The notes: generated by a model not told the origin, from the sequence alone. Shown: positions 1 to 9,053, counted from the first letter of the stretch. The stretch is DNA of 27,416 nt from Lachnospiraceae bacterium (GCA_900764225.1 CAAFNG010000256.1:1-27416), one strand, 5' to 3'. Program-made: numbers and translations.

Positions 1-126
1 AGCTATTACTGGAACAAAGTTTGATTATTCAACTGCAACGAACCTGGCATTGATATATCGACAGAAACTTTTTCAGAATATGAATTGCCCGGAACGTTAT
101 ACATTTTAGAAATAAAAGAAAACTAA
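1..126 (+). other. Left-edge fragment, possible 3' end of an upstream gene
   Basis: The first 126 bases have two short open readings on the plus strand. One runs from base 2 to a TAG at 107-109. The other is open from base 25 to a TAA at 124-126 and ends in a protein-like stretch (LPGTLYILEIKEN). A TGA at 22-24 separates the second reading from anything further upstream. Either could be the tail of a gene cut by the window edge, or a frameshifted remnant. The product cannot be named. The bases just before 147 supply the ribosome-binding site of the next gene. Confidence 0.25.
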
Positions 127-146
127 ATAAGAAAGGGATAGGTAAT

Positions 147-3100
147 ATGATCAAAAACGAATGGAAAAGCTTACTTCGTAACAAGCTTATGCTTATCGTA
201 GTAATTGCCATCATCGTTATCCCGATCATCTATGCAGGCCTGTTTCTGAAATCCATGTGGGATCCTTATGGAAACGTGGATAACCTGCCGGTGGCCGTGG
301 TAAACGAAGATAAACCTGTCGAGTACAATGGCAAGACGCTAAGTATAGGTAAAGATCTGACGGATGAGCTCAAAGACAACGACTCAATGGCATTTAACAT
401 CGTAGACAGCAAGACAGCTGAGGACGGACTGGCAAACGGAACCTATTACATGGTTATCACGATCCCGGAAGATTTCTCAAAAAATGCTTCTACTGTAATG
501 GATGAGAATCCGAAGCAGATGCAGCTGACTTATGAGACCAACCCCGGAACCAACTACATTGCTTCCAAGCTCAGTGAAACAGCTATTCTGAAGCTTCGCG
601 ATAACATCGCATCCCAGGTTACCGAAACCTACACCGAAACAGTTTTTGATTCTATCTCAGAAGCAGGTGACGGCATGCAGGAAGCTGCAGACGGATCCGG
701 AAAGATTAAAGACGGACTGGATACAGCAGCTGATGGTAATAAAACAATTACTAAAAACCTGAAGAAACTTTCCACAAGTACTCTTACATTCGTAAGTGGT
801 TCTGAAACCCTTACCAAAGGACTCAAAACATATACCGACGGTGTTTCTCAGGTCAATAGCGGTGCAAAATCCCTTGACAGTGGCGCAAAACAGCTGGACA
901 GCGGTGTTGCTTCTCTTACCGCTAAAGTACCGGAGCTGACATCCGGTATTGATACTCTTGACAAAGGCGTTCAGCAGTACACCGCTGGTGTTGATCAGCT
1001 CGATGAGAACTCCAATGCACTGAACAGCGGTGCAGGTAGTCTGGAATCCGGTGCAAAATCATTAAGTGAAGGACTGAAAACCTATACTGATGGTGTCGCT
1101 CAGGTTGACAGTGGTGCCAAGGATCTGGATGATGGTGCGAAACAGCTGGACAGTGGTGTTGGCACTCTTACAGAAAAAGTTCCTGAAATTACAGAGGGTG
1201 TTGACGCACTGGATCAAGGTGTTCAGCAGTACACCGCTGGTGTTGATCAGCTTAATGAAAACTCTGAGGCATTAAAAACCGGTGCAAGCAGCCTGGAATC
1301 AGGTGCCAAGGCATTAAGCGAAGGCATTGATACTCTTTCCAGTGGTGCCTCACAGTATGTAAGCGGTGCTAATACTCTTGCAGATGGAACAACTGCTTAT
1401 GTTAATGGTGCAAATAAACTGGCTAAAGGCGCAAAACAGCTTTCCGGTCTTGAAAAACTTGGCGATGTTTCCGATGGTATTTCCAAACTGAATGCAGCCG
1501 TAACTAATGGCACCGAAAGCTCTGTTTCACTTGTATCCGGAACCCAGAGTCTGGAAGATGGACTGAAAGATCTGAGCGACAACGTTTCTGCTCTGGAAGG
1601 CAGCACAACAGAAGAGTCTCTCAAGGAACTGGCAAACGGTCTTTCCACAGCACATCAGGGCATGATAGACGCATCCGCCGGTATGACAGATGCTGCAAAC
1701 GGTATGACAGATGCTGCAAATGGCATCACAGATGCTGCAAATGGCATCACAGATGCTACAGGATATGTTGACAAAGCCGCAGGTATCGCAACTACAGTAA
1801 GCACAAGTATTTCCCAGAGCCTTATTCCTGCAGTACAGGCTGCAGGCGAACAGTTCTCCGGTGTTGGCAGTCAGATCAATGATCTTCTTTCCGGATACGG
1901 TCAGACTACCGGTGAAGTACTTTCCGATGCCAATACCAAAATCGGCACTGCCCGGGATACCATGAACAATGCTGCTGCTACTCTTCAGGCAATTCAGCAG
2001 TCTGCATCCGAAGAAGGAACTATTTCAGCCGAAAGCCTCAACGATGTGATTAATACCCTGTATGGTACCGCCGAAGGTACGACAGATGTAGATGGTTCCT
2101 ATATGAGTAATTATTCAGATCAGGTTTCCCAGCTGGCAGCTGATGTATCCCAGAAGTTTTCCGATACACAGGCAAGTCTGAATGATACCGTTTCCAGTTT
2201 CAATGACGCAGCTGCCGGACTGTCTCAGATCTCTGATGGATTGAAAGGTGGCGTTTCTTCTCTGAATGATGGCGCTTCTAAACTTAACGATGGCGCTACT
2301 ACCATGAATAACGGTGCTGCTGCCATGAACACAGGCGCAGACCAGATGGCTGAAGGTGCTTCTCAGCTCGCTGAAAAAACAAAAGGACTTTCCCCAAATC
2401 TGGTATCAGCCCTTTCTGCCGGAGTTAATCAGCTTTATGACGGTGCTAAATTAGTAAACAACGGAGTACAACTGGTTTCCGCAGGACTTCAGACTCTTGA
2501 AACAAATACAACATCCTTCCCGGATGCTGCTGACGGAATTAAAGCCCTGAATGAAGGGTTTGATCAGTTAACTGCTAACAACAAGAAACTGACAGATGGT
2601 GCAAAGAACCTGAAAACAGCCGGAAAACAGATCACCAGTGCACTTCCACAGGTTCAATCCGGTGCTTCTCAGCTGGCAGACGGTTCCGAAACACTGACAG
2701 ACGGAATCAAAACATATACCGACGGCGTTGCAACTCTTGCCGCAAACAGCTCCGCTCTTACCGATGGTACCAGTCAGCTTTCCACAGGAGCTAAAACTCT
2801 TGCAAGCGGTGCTGCTACTCTTGCAAGCGGTACTAAGACATTAGCAAATGGTACTACTACTCTTCACAATGGTACCAAGAAGCTTGTAGACAATAACACC
2901 ACTCTTAATGGTGGCGCTTCCCAGCTGGCAGATGGTTCTAAGACTCTGACAGCAGGTATCAAAACATACACTGATGGTGTTGCAACTCTTGCATCTAACA
3001 GTTCTGCTCTTACCAGCGGAACCGGTCAGCTTTCTACCGGAGGTAAAACTCTTGCAAGCGGTGCTACTACTCTTGCAAACGGTACTAAAACATTAGCAAA

Positions 3101-4016
3101 CGGTACCTCTACACTTCTCAGTGGTACAAAGAAACTTGTAAGCAATAATACTACACTTAACAGCGGTGCCAAGAAACTGACAGATGGTGCTTCTCAGATT
3201 CAGAGTGGTGCTTCTCAGCTTTATGATGGTTCCAAGAAGCTTGGAGATGGTATGAAAGAACTGCAGGATGGTTCTGAAACACTGACAACAAGCCTTAGCG
3301 ATGGCGCAGATACAGTAAAAGACAATTCTGCAAGTGATGAAGCGATCAAGATGTTTGCAACTCCTGTTGTAAGCGATGAAAGTAAACTTACCGATGTTCC
3401 GAACAACGGACACGCAATGGCACCTTACATGATGTCTGTAGGTCTCTGGGTTGGTGCACTGGCATTCTGCCTGATGTATCCTCTGGCTCAGTACAAGGGC
3501 AAACTGAAATCCGGTTTTGCATGGTGGGCAAGCAAAGCTTCCGTACTTTATCCGGTTGCAATTCTTCAGGGAATTGTCCTGATCCTGCTGTTACATCAGT
3601 TTAATGGATTTACACCTGCCGAGATGGGCAAGACGATCCTGTTCGCCTGCCTGACATCCATGACATTTACATCCATCATGTACTTCTTCAACATTACCGT
3701 TGGTAAAGTAGGAAGCTTCCTGATGCTGGTATTCATGGTAGTTCAGCTTGCAGGATCTGCCGGAACTTATCCGGTTGAGATTTCTCCGGAATTTGTCGGA
3801 AAGATCCACGCATACCTGCCATTCACCTACACAGTCGATGCATTCCGTGCAACGATCAGTGGTGGCAGAAGCATTACTACTTCCGTAATCGTAATGGCTG
3901 TACTGTTTGTGATCTTCACAATCCTGACGATCCTTCAGTTCAATCATATGGCCAAGAGAAAGAAAGAAGATAAGATCGTTCTTTTCGACTGGCTGGAAGA
4001 AAGAGGTCTTGCTTAA
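147..4016 (+). CDS. YhgE/Pip-family multi-span membrane protein with long repeat ectodomain
   Basis: This 1289-aa protein has the layout of the YhgE/Pip (phage-infection protein) family. It has one N-terminal membrane segment at about residues 13-35, a very long extracytoplasmic region, and about five C-terminal membrane segments from about 1095 to 1272, similar to ABC-2 permease membrane domains. Family members include phage receptors (Lactococcus Pip, Bacillus YueB) and type VII secretion-associated EsaA proteins; the substrate or role here is unknown. The region from about 170 to 1080 is built from heptad-like units of the type xGAxxLxxG, with Ala, Ser, Gly and Thr enriched, which suggests a long helical stalk. 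It holds two 84-aa tandem duplications and a run of four 7-aa units. The ATG follows GAAAGGGATAGG at a suitable distance. It is the only gene here reading toward the origin, so it is head-on to replication. Confidence 0.9.
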   Translation: MIKNEWKSLLRNKLMLIVVIAIIVIPIIYAGLFLKSMWDPYGNVDNLPVAVVNEDKPVEYNGKTLSIGKDLTDELKDNDSMAFNIVDSKTAEDGLANGTYYMVITIPEDFSKNASTVMDENPKQMQLTYETNPGTNYIASKLSETAILKLRDNIASQVTETYTETVFDSISEAGDGMQEAADGSGKIKDGLDTAADGNKTITKNLKKLSTSTLTFVSGSETLTKGLKTYTDGVSQVNSGAKSLDSGAKQLDSGVASLTAKVPELTSGIDTLDKGVQQYTAGVDQLDENSNALNSGAGSLESGAKSLSEGLKTYTDGVAQVDSGAKDLDDGAKQLDSGVGTLTEKVPEITEGVDALDQGVQQYTAGVDQLNENSEALKTGASSLESGAKALSEGIDTLSSGASQYVSGANTLADGTTAYVNGANKLAKGAKQLSGLEKLGDVSDGISKLNAAVTNGTESSVSLVSGTQSLEDGLKDLSDNVSALEGSTTEESLKELANGLSTAHQGMIDASAGMTDAANGMTDAANGITDAANGITDATGYVDKAAGIATTVSTSISQSLIPAVQAAGEQFSGVGSQINDLLSGYGQTTGEVLSDANTKIGTARDTMNNAAATLQAIQQSASEEGTISAESLNDVINTLYGTAEGTTDVDGSYMSNYSDQVSQLAADVSQKFSDTQASLNDTVSSFNDAAAGLSQISDGLKGGVSSLNDGASKLNDGATTMNNGAAAMNTGADQMAEGASQLAEKTKGLSPNLVSALSAGVNQLYDGAKLVNNGVQLVSAGLQTLETNTTSFPDAADGIKALNEGFDQLTANNKKLTDGAKNLKTAGKQITSALPQVQSGASQLADGSETLTDGIKTYTDGVATLAANSSALTDGTSQLSTGAKTLASGAATLASGTKTLANGTTTLHNGTKKLVDNNTTLNGGASQLADGSKTLTAGIKTYTDGVATLASNSSALTSGTGQLSTGGKTLASGATTLANGTKTLANGTSTLLSGTKKLVSNNTTLNSGAKKLTDGASQIQSGASQLYDGSKKLGDGMKELQDGSETLTTSLSDGADTVKDNSASDEAIKMFATPVVSDESKLTDVPNNGHAMAPYMMSVGLWVGALAFCLMYPLAQYKGKLKSGFAWWASKASVLYPVAILQGIVLILLLHQFNGFTPAEMGKTILFACLTSMTFTSIMYFFNITVGKVGSFLMLVFMVVQLAGSAGTYPVEISPEFVGKIHAYLPFTYTVDAFRATISGGRSITTSVIVMAVLFVIFTILTILQFNHMAKRKKEDKIVLFDWLEERGLA
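828..1331 (+). repeat. Tandem 252-bp duplication inside the YhgE-like gene
   Basis: Two consecutive 252-bp units (828-1079 and 1080-1331) each encode 84 residues. Both begin TYTDGV and share GAKQLDSGV, QQYTAGVDQL and SLESGAK. 84 residues is exactly twelve heptads, so the heptad phase is kept. The copies differ at many synonymous and some non-synonymous positions, so the duplication is not recent. Confidence 0.8.
1680..1763 (+). repeat. Four tandem 21-bp units in the YhgE-like gene
   Basis: Four adjacent 21-bp units at 1680, 1701, 1722 and 1743 encode GMTDAAN, GMTDAAN, GITDAAN and GITDATG. They are nearly identical in DNA sequence (core ACAGATGCTGCAAA), unlike the diverged longer repeats. This suggests recent slippage and a possible length-variable site that would keep frame. 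Confidence 0.8.
2664..3167 (+). repeat. Second tandem 252-bp duplication inside the YhgE-like gene
   Basis: Two 252-bp units (2664-2915 and 2916-3167) each encode 84 residues starting ASQLADGS. They share IKTYTDGVATLA, NSSALT, TKTLANGT and NNTTLN. The period is the same as that of the first duplication at 828-1331, and the shared TYTDGV motif suggests both pairs descend from one ancestral 84-aa module. Confidence 0.8.
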
Positions 4017-4085
4017 TCATTAAGCATCAACTTAAGTCACTGACAGAAGCTCCCCCGAACCTTCTGTTAGATATATAAAAAATAA

Positions 4086-4130
4086 AAAACCGGAAATCTT
4101 CATCTCTGGAGATTTCCGGTTTTCTTTATT
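4086..4130. terminator. Bidirectional intrinsic terminator between convergent genes
   Basis: A perfect 14-bp stem (AAAACCGGAAATCT at 4086-4099 with its complement at 4110-4123) closes a 10-base loop. It has T-rich sequence on the right and an A-run on the left, so it can end transcription from both sides. It serves the YhgE-like gene on plus and the ABC cassette on minus. A smaller stem, ACAGAAG/CTTCTGT, lies just before it at 4043-4067. Confidence 0.85.
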
Positions 4131-4134
4131 TCTC

Positions 4135-5664
4135 TTATTCCGCTTCTGCTGTCGGTGTCGCTGTAGCTTCTGCTCCACCGTTTGTCAGTGTTTCATATGC
4201 TGTGAACATTTCTTTTACTGTCATCTTGTTTACAAGGAATACCTTGTTTCCAACAACAACTGCATAATAGTTCGTATCATATGTGTAGAAAGTAACTGTT
4301 GTCTGGTTATTATCTGTATCCGTAAACACTGCCGTCATTTCCGGATCTGTAGCAGGTGTATACGTATCTGTAAGCCGTTTCTGGCCTGCCATATTTATAA
4401 GCTTATTGTAGAAGGTTGTAAATGTTGTGCTGTCGATCTCATCGCCGTTAAGCTTGTAAGTCGTTGTTTCTGTCTCATTTCCGTCATCATCTTCGGATGT
4501 TTCACGTGAAACATTTACAGTACTTGTTTCATTTCCGTAAGTAACCTGAAGCTGATCCAGTGTTTTTACGGACTGATAATTAACGATCAATGACCAGAGA
4601 TCCGAAGCTTTTTTATCGATCACCGCACTTAATGTATCTGTAGACATTGTGTAAACCTGTTTGTTATCTACCGTTACATATCTGCTGTCATCACCGGCTT
4701 CATCACCTACGTAGATTACCTGCTGCTTATCTACAGTCGTAGTCTTCTTCTCATCAGAAGAACTGCCGTCTGAAGAGTCTGCGCTACTATCCTCCGAAAC
4801 GCTCTCAGAGGCCTCAGAATCGCTTTCTGATGAATCTTCCTCCGCCTCTTCCTGATAATCCACTGTAATCGTCGCATACGGCTTATCAAGGCCATATTGG
4901 GAAAGATCCTCCGCATTATAATTTACAAACTCATCAAATGCGAAATTTCCAAGTCCGGAGGTTACATTTCCTGCTGCTGTGGTATCTGCGGTTTCTTTAT
5001 CACTGCTACCGTCTGTAGAAACATCCCAGGTAGCACCGTCGGAATTTTCTTCCAGCACATAAGAATCTTTATCCTCACTAACCTGAACCTTCTTCACTGT
5101 AGAAGAATCGATCGTCGGGAAATCCTCTCCCTGTGCATAATCATAAAGAGAATTCATAAACGGTGTTACCGTATCTGCTGCTACCACATATACGGTGCTG
5201 TCTTCATCATCTTTGGAAATGTAATACTGATTTGTAGAAGTATTTTCATCTCCAATGTTGAACTTCGTTGTTCCGTCAGCTGTGGTAACTGTTACGGAAT
5301 TGGACGGTGAATCCAGTCCATATTCCGTAAGATCATCTACTTTTTCAAGGACACGGTCTGCTTCTACTTTTTCCAAGGCAGACGCTGCGGAATCAAGCGT
5401 TGTCTGATTTACCGGAAAAGCAGTCTCATCCTTCTTTACCCAGGAATCATCTTTTTTCTCAAAAGTCGTATCCTTCTTATCTATGATAAATTCCAGGGAT
5501 TTGATGTCATCCGTTTTCACGGAAAACACCTCTGTTTTGCTTTCCTCTTCGCTGCTGCTTCCCGCACTCTCTTCTTTCGATACATAGGAATTTATTCCTA
5601 CATAAACGCCGCCGAGAACTGCCAGTACAACAACAGCGGAAACAAGTTTCGTTGATTTTTTCAT
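4135..5664 (-). CDS. DUF4340-type membrane-anchored protein of a Gld-like ABC cassette
   Basis: This 509-aa protein has a Lys-rich N-terminus followed by one hydrophobic segment (about residues 7-27), so it should be anchored with the bulk outside the membrane. Its repeating pattern (SLEFIIDKKD, WVKKDETAFPVN, YGLDSPSNSVTV, YGLDKPYATITV) matches DUF4340 proteins, which accompany Gld-type ABC transporters; their molecular function is not established. A Ser/Glu/Asp-rich insert at about residues 250-290 looks disordered, and the C-terminus is Ala/Thr/Glu-rich. The start overlaps the stop of the GldG-like gene by one base (TAATG), which implies translational coupling. The reading frame also carries the parS palindrome at 4498-4513, encoding NVSRET. 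It is the last gene of the cassette, ending at the shared terminator. Confidence 0.85.
   Translation of the reverse strand: MKKSTKLVSAVVVLAVLGGVYVGINSYVSKEESAGSSSEEESKTEVFSVKTDDIKSLEFIIDKKDTTFEKKDDSWVKKDETAFPVNQTTLDSAASALEKVEADRVLEKVDDLTEYGLDSPSNSVTVTTADGTTKFNIGDENTSTNQYYISKDDEDSTVYVVAADTVTPFMNSLYDYAQGEDFPTIDSSTVKKVQVSEDKDSYVLEENSDGATWDVSTDGSSDKETADTTAAGNVTSGLGNFAFDEFVNYNAEDLSQYGLDKPYATITVDYQEEAEEDSSESDSEASESVSEDSSADSSDGSSSDEKKTTTVDKQQVIYVGDEAGDDSRYVTVDNKQVYTMSTDTLSAVIDKKASDLWSLIVNYQSVKTLDQLQVTYGNETSTVNVSRETSEDDDGNETETTTYKLNGDEIDSTTFTTFYNKLINMAGQKRLTDTYTPATDPEMTAVFTDTDNNQTTVTFYTYDTNYYAVVVGNKVFLVNKMTVKEMFTAYETLTNGGAEATATPTAEAE
4498..4513. other. parS: parS centromere site (perfect palindrome)
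   Basis: The 16 bases TGTTTCACGTGAAACA form a perfect palindrome and match the conserved bacterial parS consensus (TGTTNCACGTGAAACA), the loading site of ParB/Spo0J. The site lies about 13 kb left of dnaA, within the origin-proximal zone where parS sites are usual, and inside the DUF4340 coding sequence. Identity of the sequence is seen directly; ParB binding is inferred. Confidence 0.92.
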
Positions 5665-7124
5665 TATGCTTTTCTCCTCTTAAGCCAGATTAAAAATCCT
5701 GCAACAAGGAACACTCCCGGGATCAGACCAATAGTACAGATCTTCCAGAATGCCGCATCATAATCTGTAACTGTCAGGCTTGTAGTCTCAAGGCTCTTGG
5801 ACGGAATGGAAACAGAACTGTTCTCATCCGTGTTTGTCATCCAGCTTAAGGATTCCAGAAGCAGCTTCTCGTTTCCACCGGATACCATCTGATTTACCTG
5901 GCTCTCCATCAGATTTGCTGTGGAATAATAAACGATCTGTGTTTCCTTGTCACCATCCAGTTTTTCTGTGATCGCCACGCCAAGATCGAACGGACCTTCA
6001 ATATCTCCGTCCTCTTTTTCCATCTGTGTGCTCTGCATGTTCGTCTTAGAGTAAGCTTTGTCAGAGGTTGTAAGAATACTGTCGATAGTTACTGTGTCTC
6101 TCACGTCATCTGTTTTCTGAATTCCCTGTGCATACGGAGCAAGTACATAGGATCCTGCAGAAGCTGTCTCAGAGCTTGCATCTGTGCTGTTGACAGTCGG
6201 TACCAGATAATACGGCATCTGCATTCCGTAATGCTGGCTGTCTCCCTCGAATACAATTCCTTCTGCACGTTTTACACCATAGTTTTCAAGAACTGCATCG
6301 AAGTTCGGAAGATCCTCCTGTGTATAATCTGAGAAGATCATGGCTTTTCCGCCAGCTTCCAGATAATCAAGAATCTCTGTTTTTTCTTCCTCGGAAATAT
6401 CGCTTGTCGGAGAAGTGATCATCAGGCAGTCTGCGTCATCCGGAACCTTTCCTTCTGTAAGAAGATTCAGCTCCTTGATGTCGATATTGGCTTTCTGGAT
6501 ATCCTCCTTGAAGCTGGAATCCAGATCCTTCTCGCCATGACCGGACAGTGTATAAAGTACCGGAAGGTTCTCAGAAGTTACATATCCAAGTGCACTTGTG
6601 ATCTGTCCTTCACCGTCAAAGCCTGTGGTTGTCTGCTGCCAGGTATTATAATCAACAGATGTGGAATACATATCGCTGTATTTGATGACCTTGTTACGGT
6701 CTCCGCATACTACGATCAGACTGTTCGCTGCCAGATCGTCGCTTGTATACTCCGAAGCAAATTTCGGATTTACAACCGGGTCTTTTACCTCGACCTTGAT
6801 GTGCTTTGATTCATCCTCATAACGTTTCAGAAGATTGGAGATCGTCTCATCCTCTGATCCGCTCTGTGCGATCTGGTAAATAGTAACGTCTTTATCCAGT
6901 GCTTTCAGAACTTTTTTTGTCTCATCACCAATGGTATAAAGCTTGGATGAACTTACATCCAGCTGTGAATATTTAGATGGAATGGCACCTACGATCATAT
7001 TGATCACAACCACGATCACAATAAAGATTGCTGCCATAGCCATGCTGTAGGAACCGTTTTTCAGATGCTTTTTGCTGATGGTTCCTACCAGCTTCTTCGG
7101 ATCTGGTTTATGTTTATTTTTCAT
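5664..7124 (-). CDS. GldG-family ABC transporter auxiliary protein
   Basis: A 486-aa protein with an N-terminal membrane segment (about residues 28-48, AAIFIVIVVVINMIVGAI) and a C-terminal one (about 460-482) ending in a basic LKRRKA tail, flanking a large extracytoplasmic domain. This is the layout of GldG and ABC_transp_aux proteins. The middle part contains the typical LYTLSGHGEKDL and LMITSPTSDISEEE elements and a Rossmann-like EAGGKAMIFSD strand. GldG-type proteins work with a GldA ATPase and GldF permease; in Bacteroidetes gliding they are essential, while in Firmicutes the substrate is unknown. The start follows GGGGGTGA and lies 13 bases after the permease gene. No gliding machinery is visible, so motility should not be inferred. 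Confidence 0.85.
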   Translation of the reverse strand: MKNKHKPDPKKLVGTISKKHLKNGSYSMAMAAIFIVIVVVINMIVGAIPSKYSQLDVSSSKLYTIGDETKKVLKALDKDVTIYQIAQSGSEDETISNLLKRYEDESKHIKVEVKDPVVNPKFASEYTSDDLAANSLIVVCGDRNKVIKYSDMYSTSVDYNTWQQTTTGFDGEGQITSALGYVTSENLPVLYTLSGHGEKDLDSSFKEDIQKANIDIKELNLLTEGKVPDDADCLMITSPTSDISEEEKTEILDYLEAGGKAMIFSDYTQEDLPNFDAVLENYGVKRAEGIVFEGDSQHYGMQMPYYLVPTVNSTDASSETASAGSYVLAPYAQGIQKTDDVRDTVTIDSILTTSDKAYSKTNMQSTQMEKEDGDIEGPFDLGVAITEKLDGDKETQIVYYSTANLMESQVNQMVSGGNEKLLLESLSWMTNTDENSSVSIPSKSLETTSLTVTDYDAAFWKICTIGLIPGVFLVAGFLIWLKRRKA

Positions 7125-7137
7125 TTCTATTCACCCC

Positions 7138-8001
7138 CTAGTTCCAGCGTCTCTTCTGAATGGACTGCATGGTAAGAAACAGGCAGATTGCGATAACAGA
7201 GATAAAATAAACGATTCCTGTCACGTCAAACACACCGTTTGTAAAATTATCATAATGTCCGCTCAGATTAAATACATTCAGTACTTTCTGGATGCCTCCC
7301 TGGAAAATACTGGATTTCACAACATATACGATCACAAGGGCAATTTCTCCCACCAGACCGATCACAGCAGAAATCAGCACATTTTTAATCATGGTATAGA
7401 TAATGATCGCGATCGCCACGATCAGAAGTCCGAAGGCTACTGCTGTTGACATGGAAGTCTGTGAAAAGAAAGATGAAATTCCATTCATCATATAAAAAGC
7501 AAACAGGAATACGAAAGTAAGTACTGCCGCAATTACCTGACTTTCCGTAAGTGCTGACATAAATACTCCGATTGCCAGATTGGCACATCCCAGAAGGAAA
7601 AATCCCAGGATTCCGGTATATGCGGAAGCAAAGGATACTGTTCCGAATTTACTCATGATCAGTGGGTAAAAGCACATAATCACTACAGGAATGGCAAATA
7701 CTGCAACCAGAGCGAGATATTTTCCAAATACGATATCCCATACAGATACCGGTGCTGTCAGAAGCAGCTGATCTGTTTTTTGCTTACGCTCTTCTGCAAG
7801 TACACGCATGGAAAGAATCGGCACACCGATCAGGAACACAAATGTCAGTGCGCTTAATGTATATTCAAACTTTGAGTAACCGCCTGAGAGCTGATATGCG
7901 GAAAAATAAATTCCGGTCAGCACCAGGACAAAAAATATAAAAAGATATCCGACCATGGATGTCAGATAGCTTTTCAGCTCTCTTTTAAAAATCGCTGTCA
8001 T
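7138..8001 (-). CDS. ABC-2 type transporter permease (GldF-like)
   Basis: This 287-aa integral membrane protein begins with the amphipathic KRELKSYLTSMVGYLF element and has about six membrane segments. The cytoplasmic motif RVLAEERKQKTDQLLLTAPVS between the second and third segments is typical of ABC-2 permeases of the GldF/NosY type. It should form the membrane channel driven by the ATPase encoded immediately upstream. Its ATG overlaps the end of that gene by four bases (ATGA), a sign of coupling. The substrate cannot be read from the sequence. Confidence 0.88.
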   Translation of the reverse strand: MTAIFKRELKSYLTSMVGYLFIFFVLVLTGIYFSAYQLSGGYSKFEYTLSALTFVFLIGVPILSMRVLAEERKQKTDQLLLTAPVSVWDIVFGKYLALVAVFAIPVVIMCFYPLIMSKFGTVSFASAYTGILGFFLLGCANLAIGVFMSALTESQVIAAVLTFVFLFAFYMMNGISSFFSQTSMSTAVAFGLLIVAIAIIIYTMIKNVLISAVIGLVGEIALVIVYVVKSSIFQGGIQKVLNVFNLSGHYDNFTNGVFDVTGIVYFISVIAICLFLTMQSIQKRRWN

Positions 8002-9053
8002 GACTGATCCCCCTCTTTCTCATCTGAAACCTTTTCCTGTTCTGAAGCTTCTTTTTGCTCTTCTGTAGTTTCTTCTACCGGCTTCCAGTCTGATTTTTTC
8101 TGGCCATTGGAGGTCTTTTTCTCTCCTTCGGTGAGTTCAAGAAATACATCCTCAAGAGAAACTCTCTTAACCTGCATCTCATAAATCGGGCAGTCTGCTT
8201 TTGCCATAGCGTAGAAAGCTTTTTCCCGGATATCCACATTTTCTTCGATGGAAACCTTAACTTTCCACAATTCCTCATCGCTGTCATAGGACATTCCCAC
8301 ACCGGTAACGCCTTCTATGGATTCCAGTGTCTTATGAACGGTATCCTTCTCTCCTTTTACCTTCATAAGAAGACTGTTTGAACCTGCTGCCAAACGTTCC
8401 AGATTATCCGGTGTATCGCTGGCCACCAGTTTTCCGTGGGAAATGATCAGAACATAATCACATACTGCTCTTACTTCAGAAAGAATATGTGAGCTCAGGA
8501 TCACTGTATGTTTTTTCTTCAGACTTTTAATCAGGTCACGGATCTCTATGATCTGCTTCGGATCAAGTCCTACGGTAGGCTCATCCAGAATGATCACCTC
8601 CGGATATCCCAGGATTGCCTGTGCAAGTCCTACTCTCTGGCGGTAACCTTTGGAAAGGTTTTTGATCAGACGGTCTTTCATATCCGTGATCTTTACCATA
8701 TCCATGACTTCTTTAATCTGTTTGTCTTTGTCTTTTTTCGGGATTTTTTTCAGATCTGCCGCAAATTTCATGTACTCAAGAACAGTCATATCAAAATAAA
8801 GCGGCGGCAGTTCCGGCAGATAGCCGATACATTTCTTGGCTTCCTCTGGTTCTTCCAGAATATCATGACCATCGATCATTACTTTTCCTTCTGTAGAAGC
8901 AATGTATCCGGTGATCATGTTCATTGTTGTTGATTTTCCTGCACCGTTCGGTCCCAGGAATCCGTAAATTTTCCCCTTTTCGATTTGAAAGGAAAGGTGG
9001 TCTACTGCAGTATGATCGCCATACTTTTTGACCAGATTACTTACTTCGATCAA
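7998..9053 (-). CDS. ABC transporter ATP-binding protein (GldA/CcmA-like)
   Basis: This 351-aa ATPase has Walker A GPNGAGKST (about residues 34-42), Q-loop region YLPELPPLY, signature LSKGYRQR (about 133-140), Walker B VIILDEPTVGLD and the H-loop LSSHILSEV. After the ~300-residue core it has a charged Glu/Lys-rich tail (GEKKTSNGQ to EKEGDQS) not needed for ATP binding. It should energise the permease and GldG/DUF4340 partners encoded directly downstream. The start is a TTG at 9051-9053, chosen because AAAGGAGGAG sits about eight bases before it and the protein then begins MIEVSNLVKKYG, the usual beginning of the fold. It is the first gene of the cassette. Confidence 0.92.
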   Translation of the reverse strand: MIEVSNLVKKYGDHTAVDHLSFQIEKGKIYGFLGPNGAGKSTTMNMITGYIASTEGKVMIDGHDILEEPEEAKKCIGYLPELPPLYFDMTVLEYMKFAADLKKIPKKDKDKQIKEVMDMVKITDMKDRLIKNLSKGYRQRVGLAQAILGYPEVIILDEPTVGLDPKQIIEIRDLIKSLKKKHTVILSSHILSEVRAVCDYVLIISHGKLVASDTPDNLERLAAGSNSLLMKVKGEKDTVHKTLESIEGVTGVGMSYDSDEELWKVKVSIEENVDIREKAFYAMAKADCPIYEMQVKRVSLEDVFLELTEGEKKTSNGQKKSDWKPVEETTEEQKEASEQEKVSDEKEGDQS

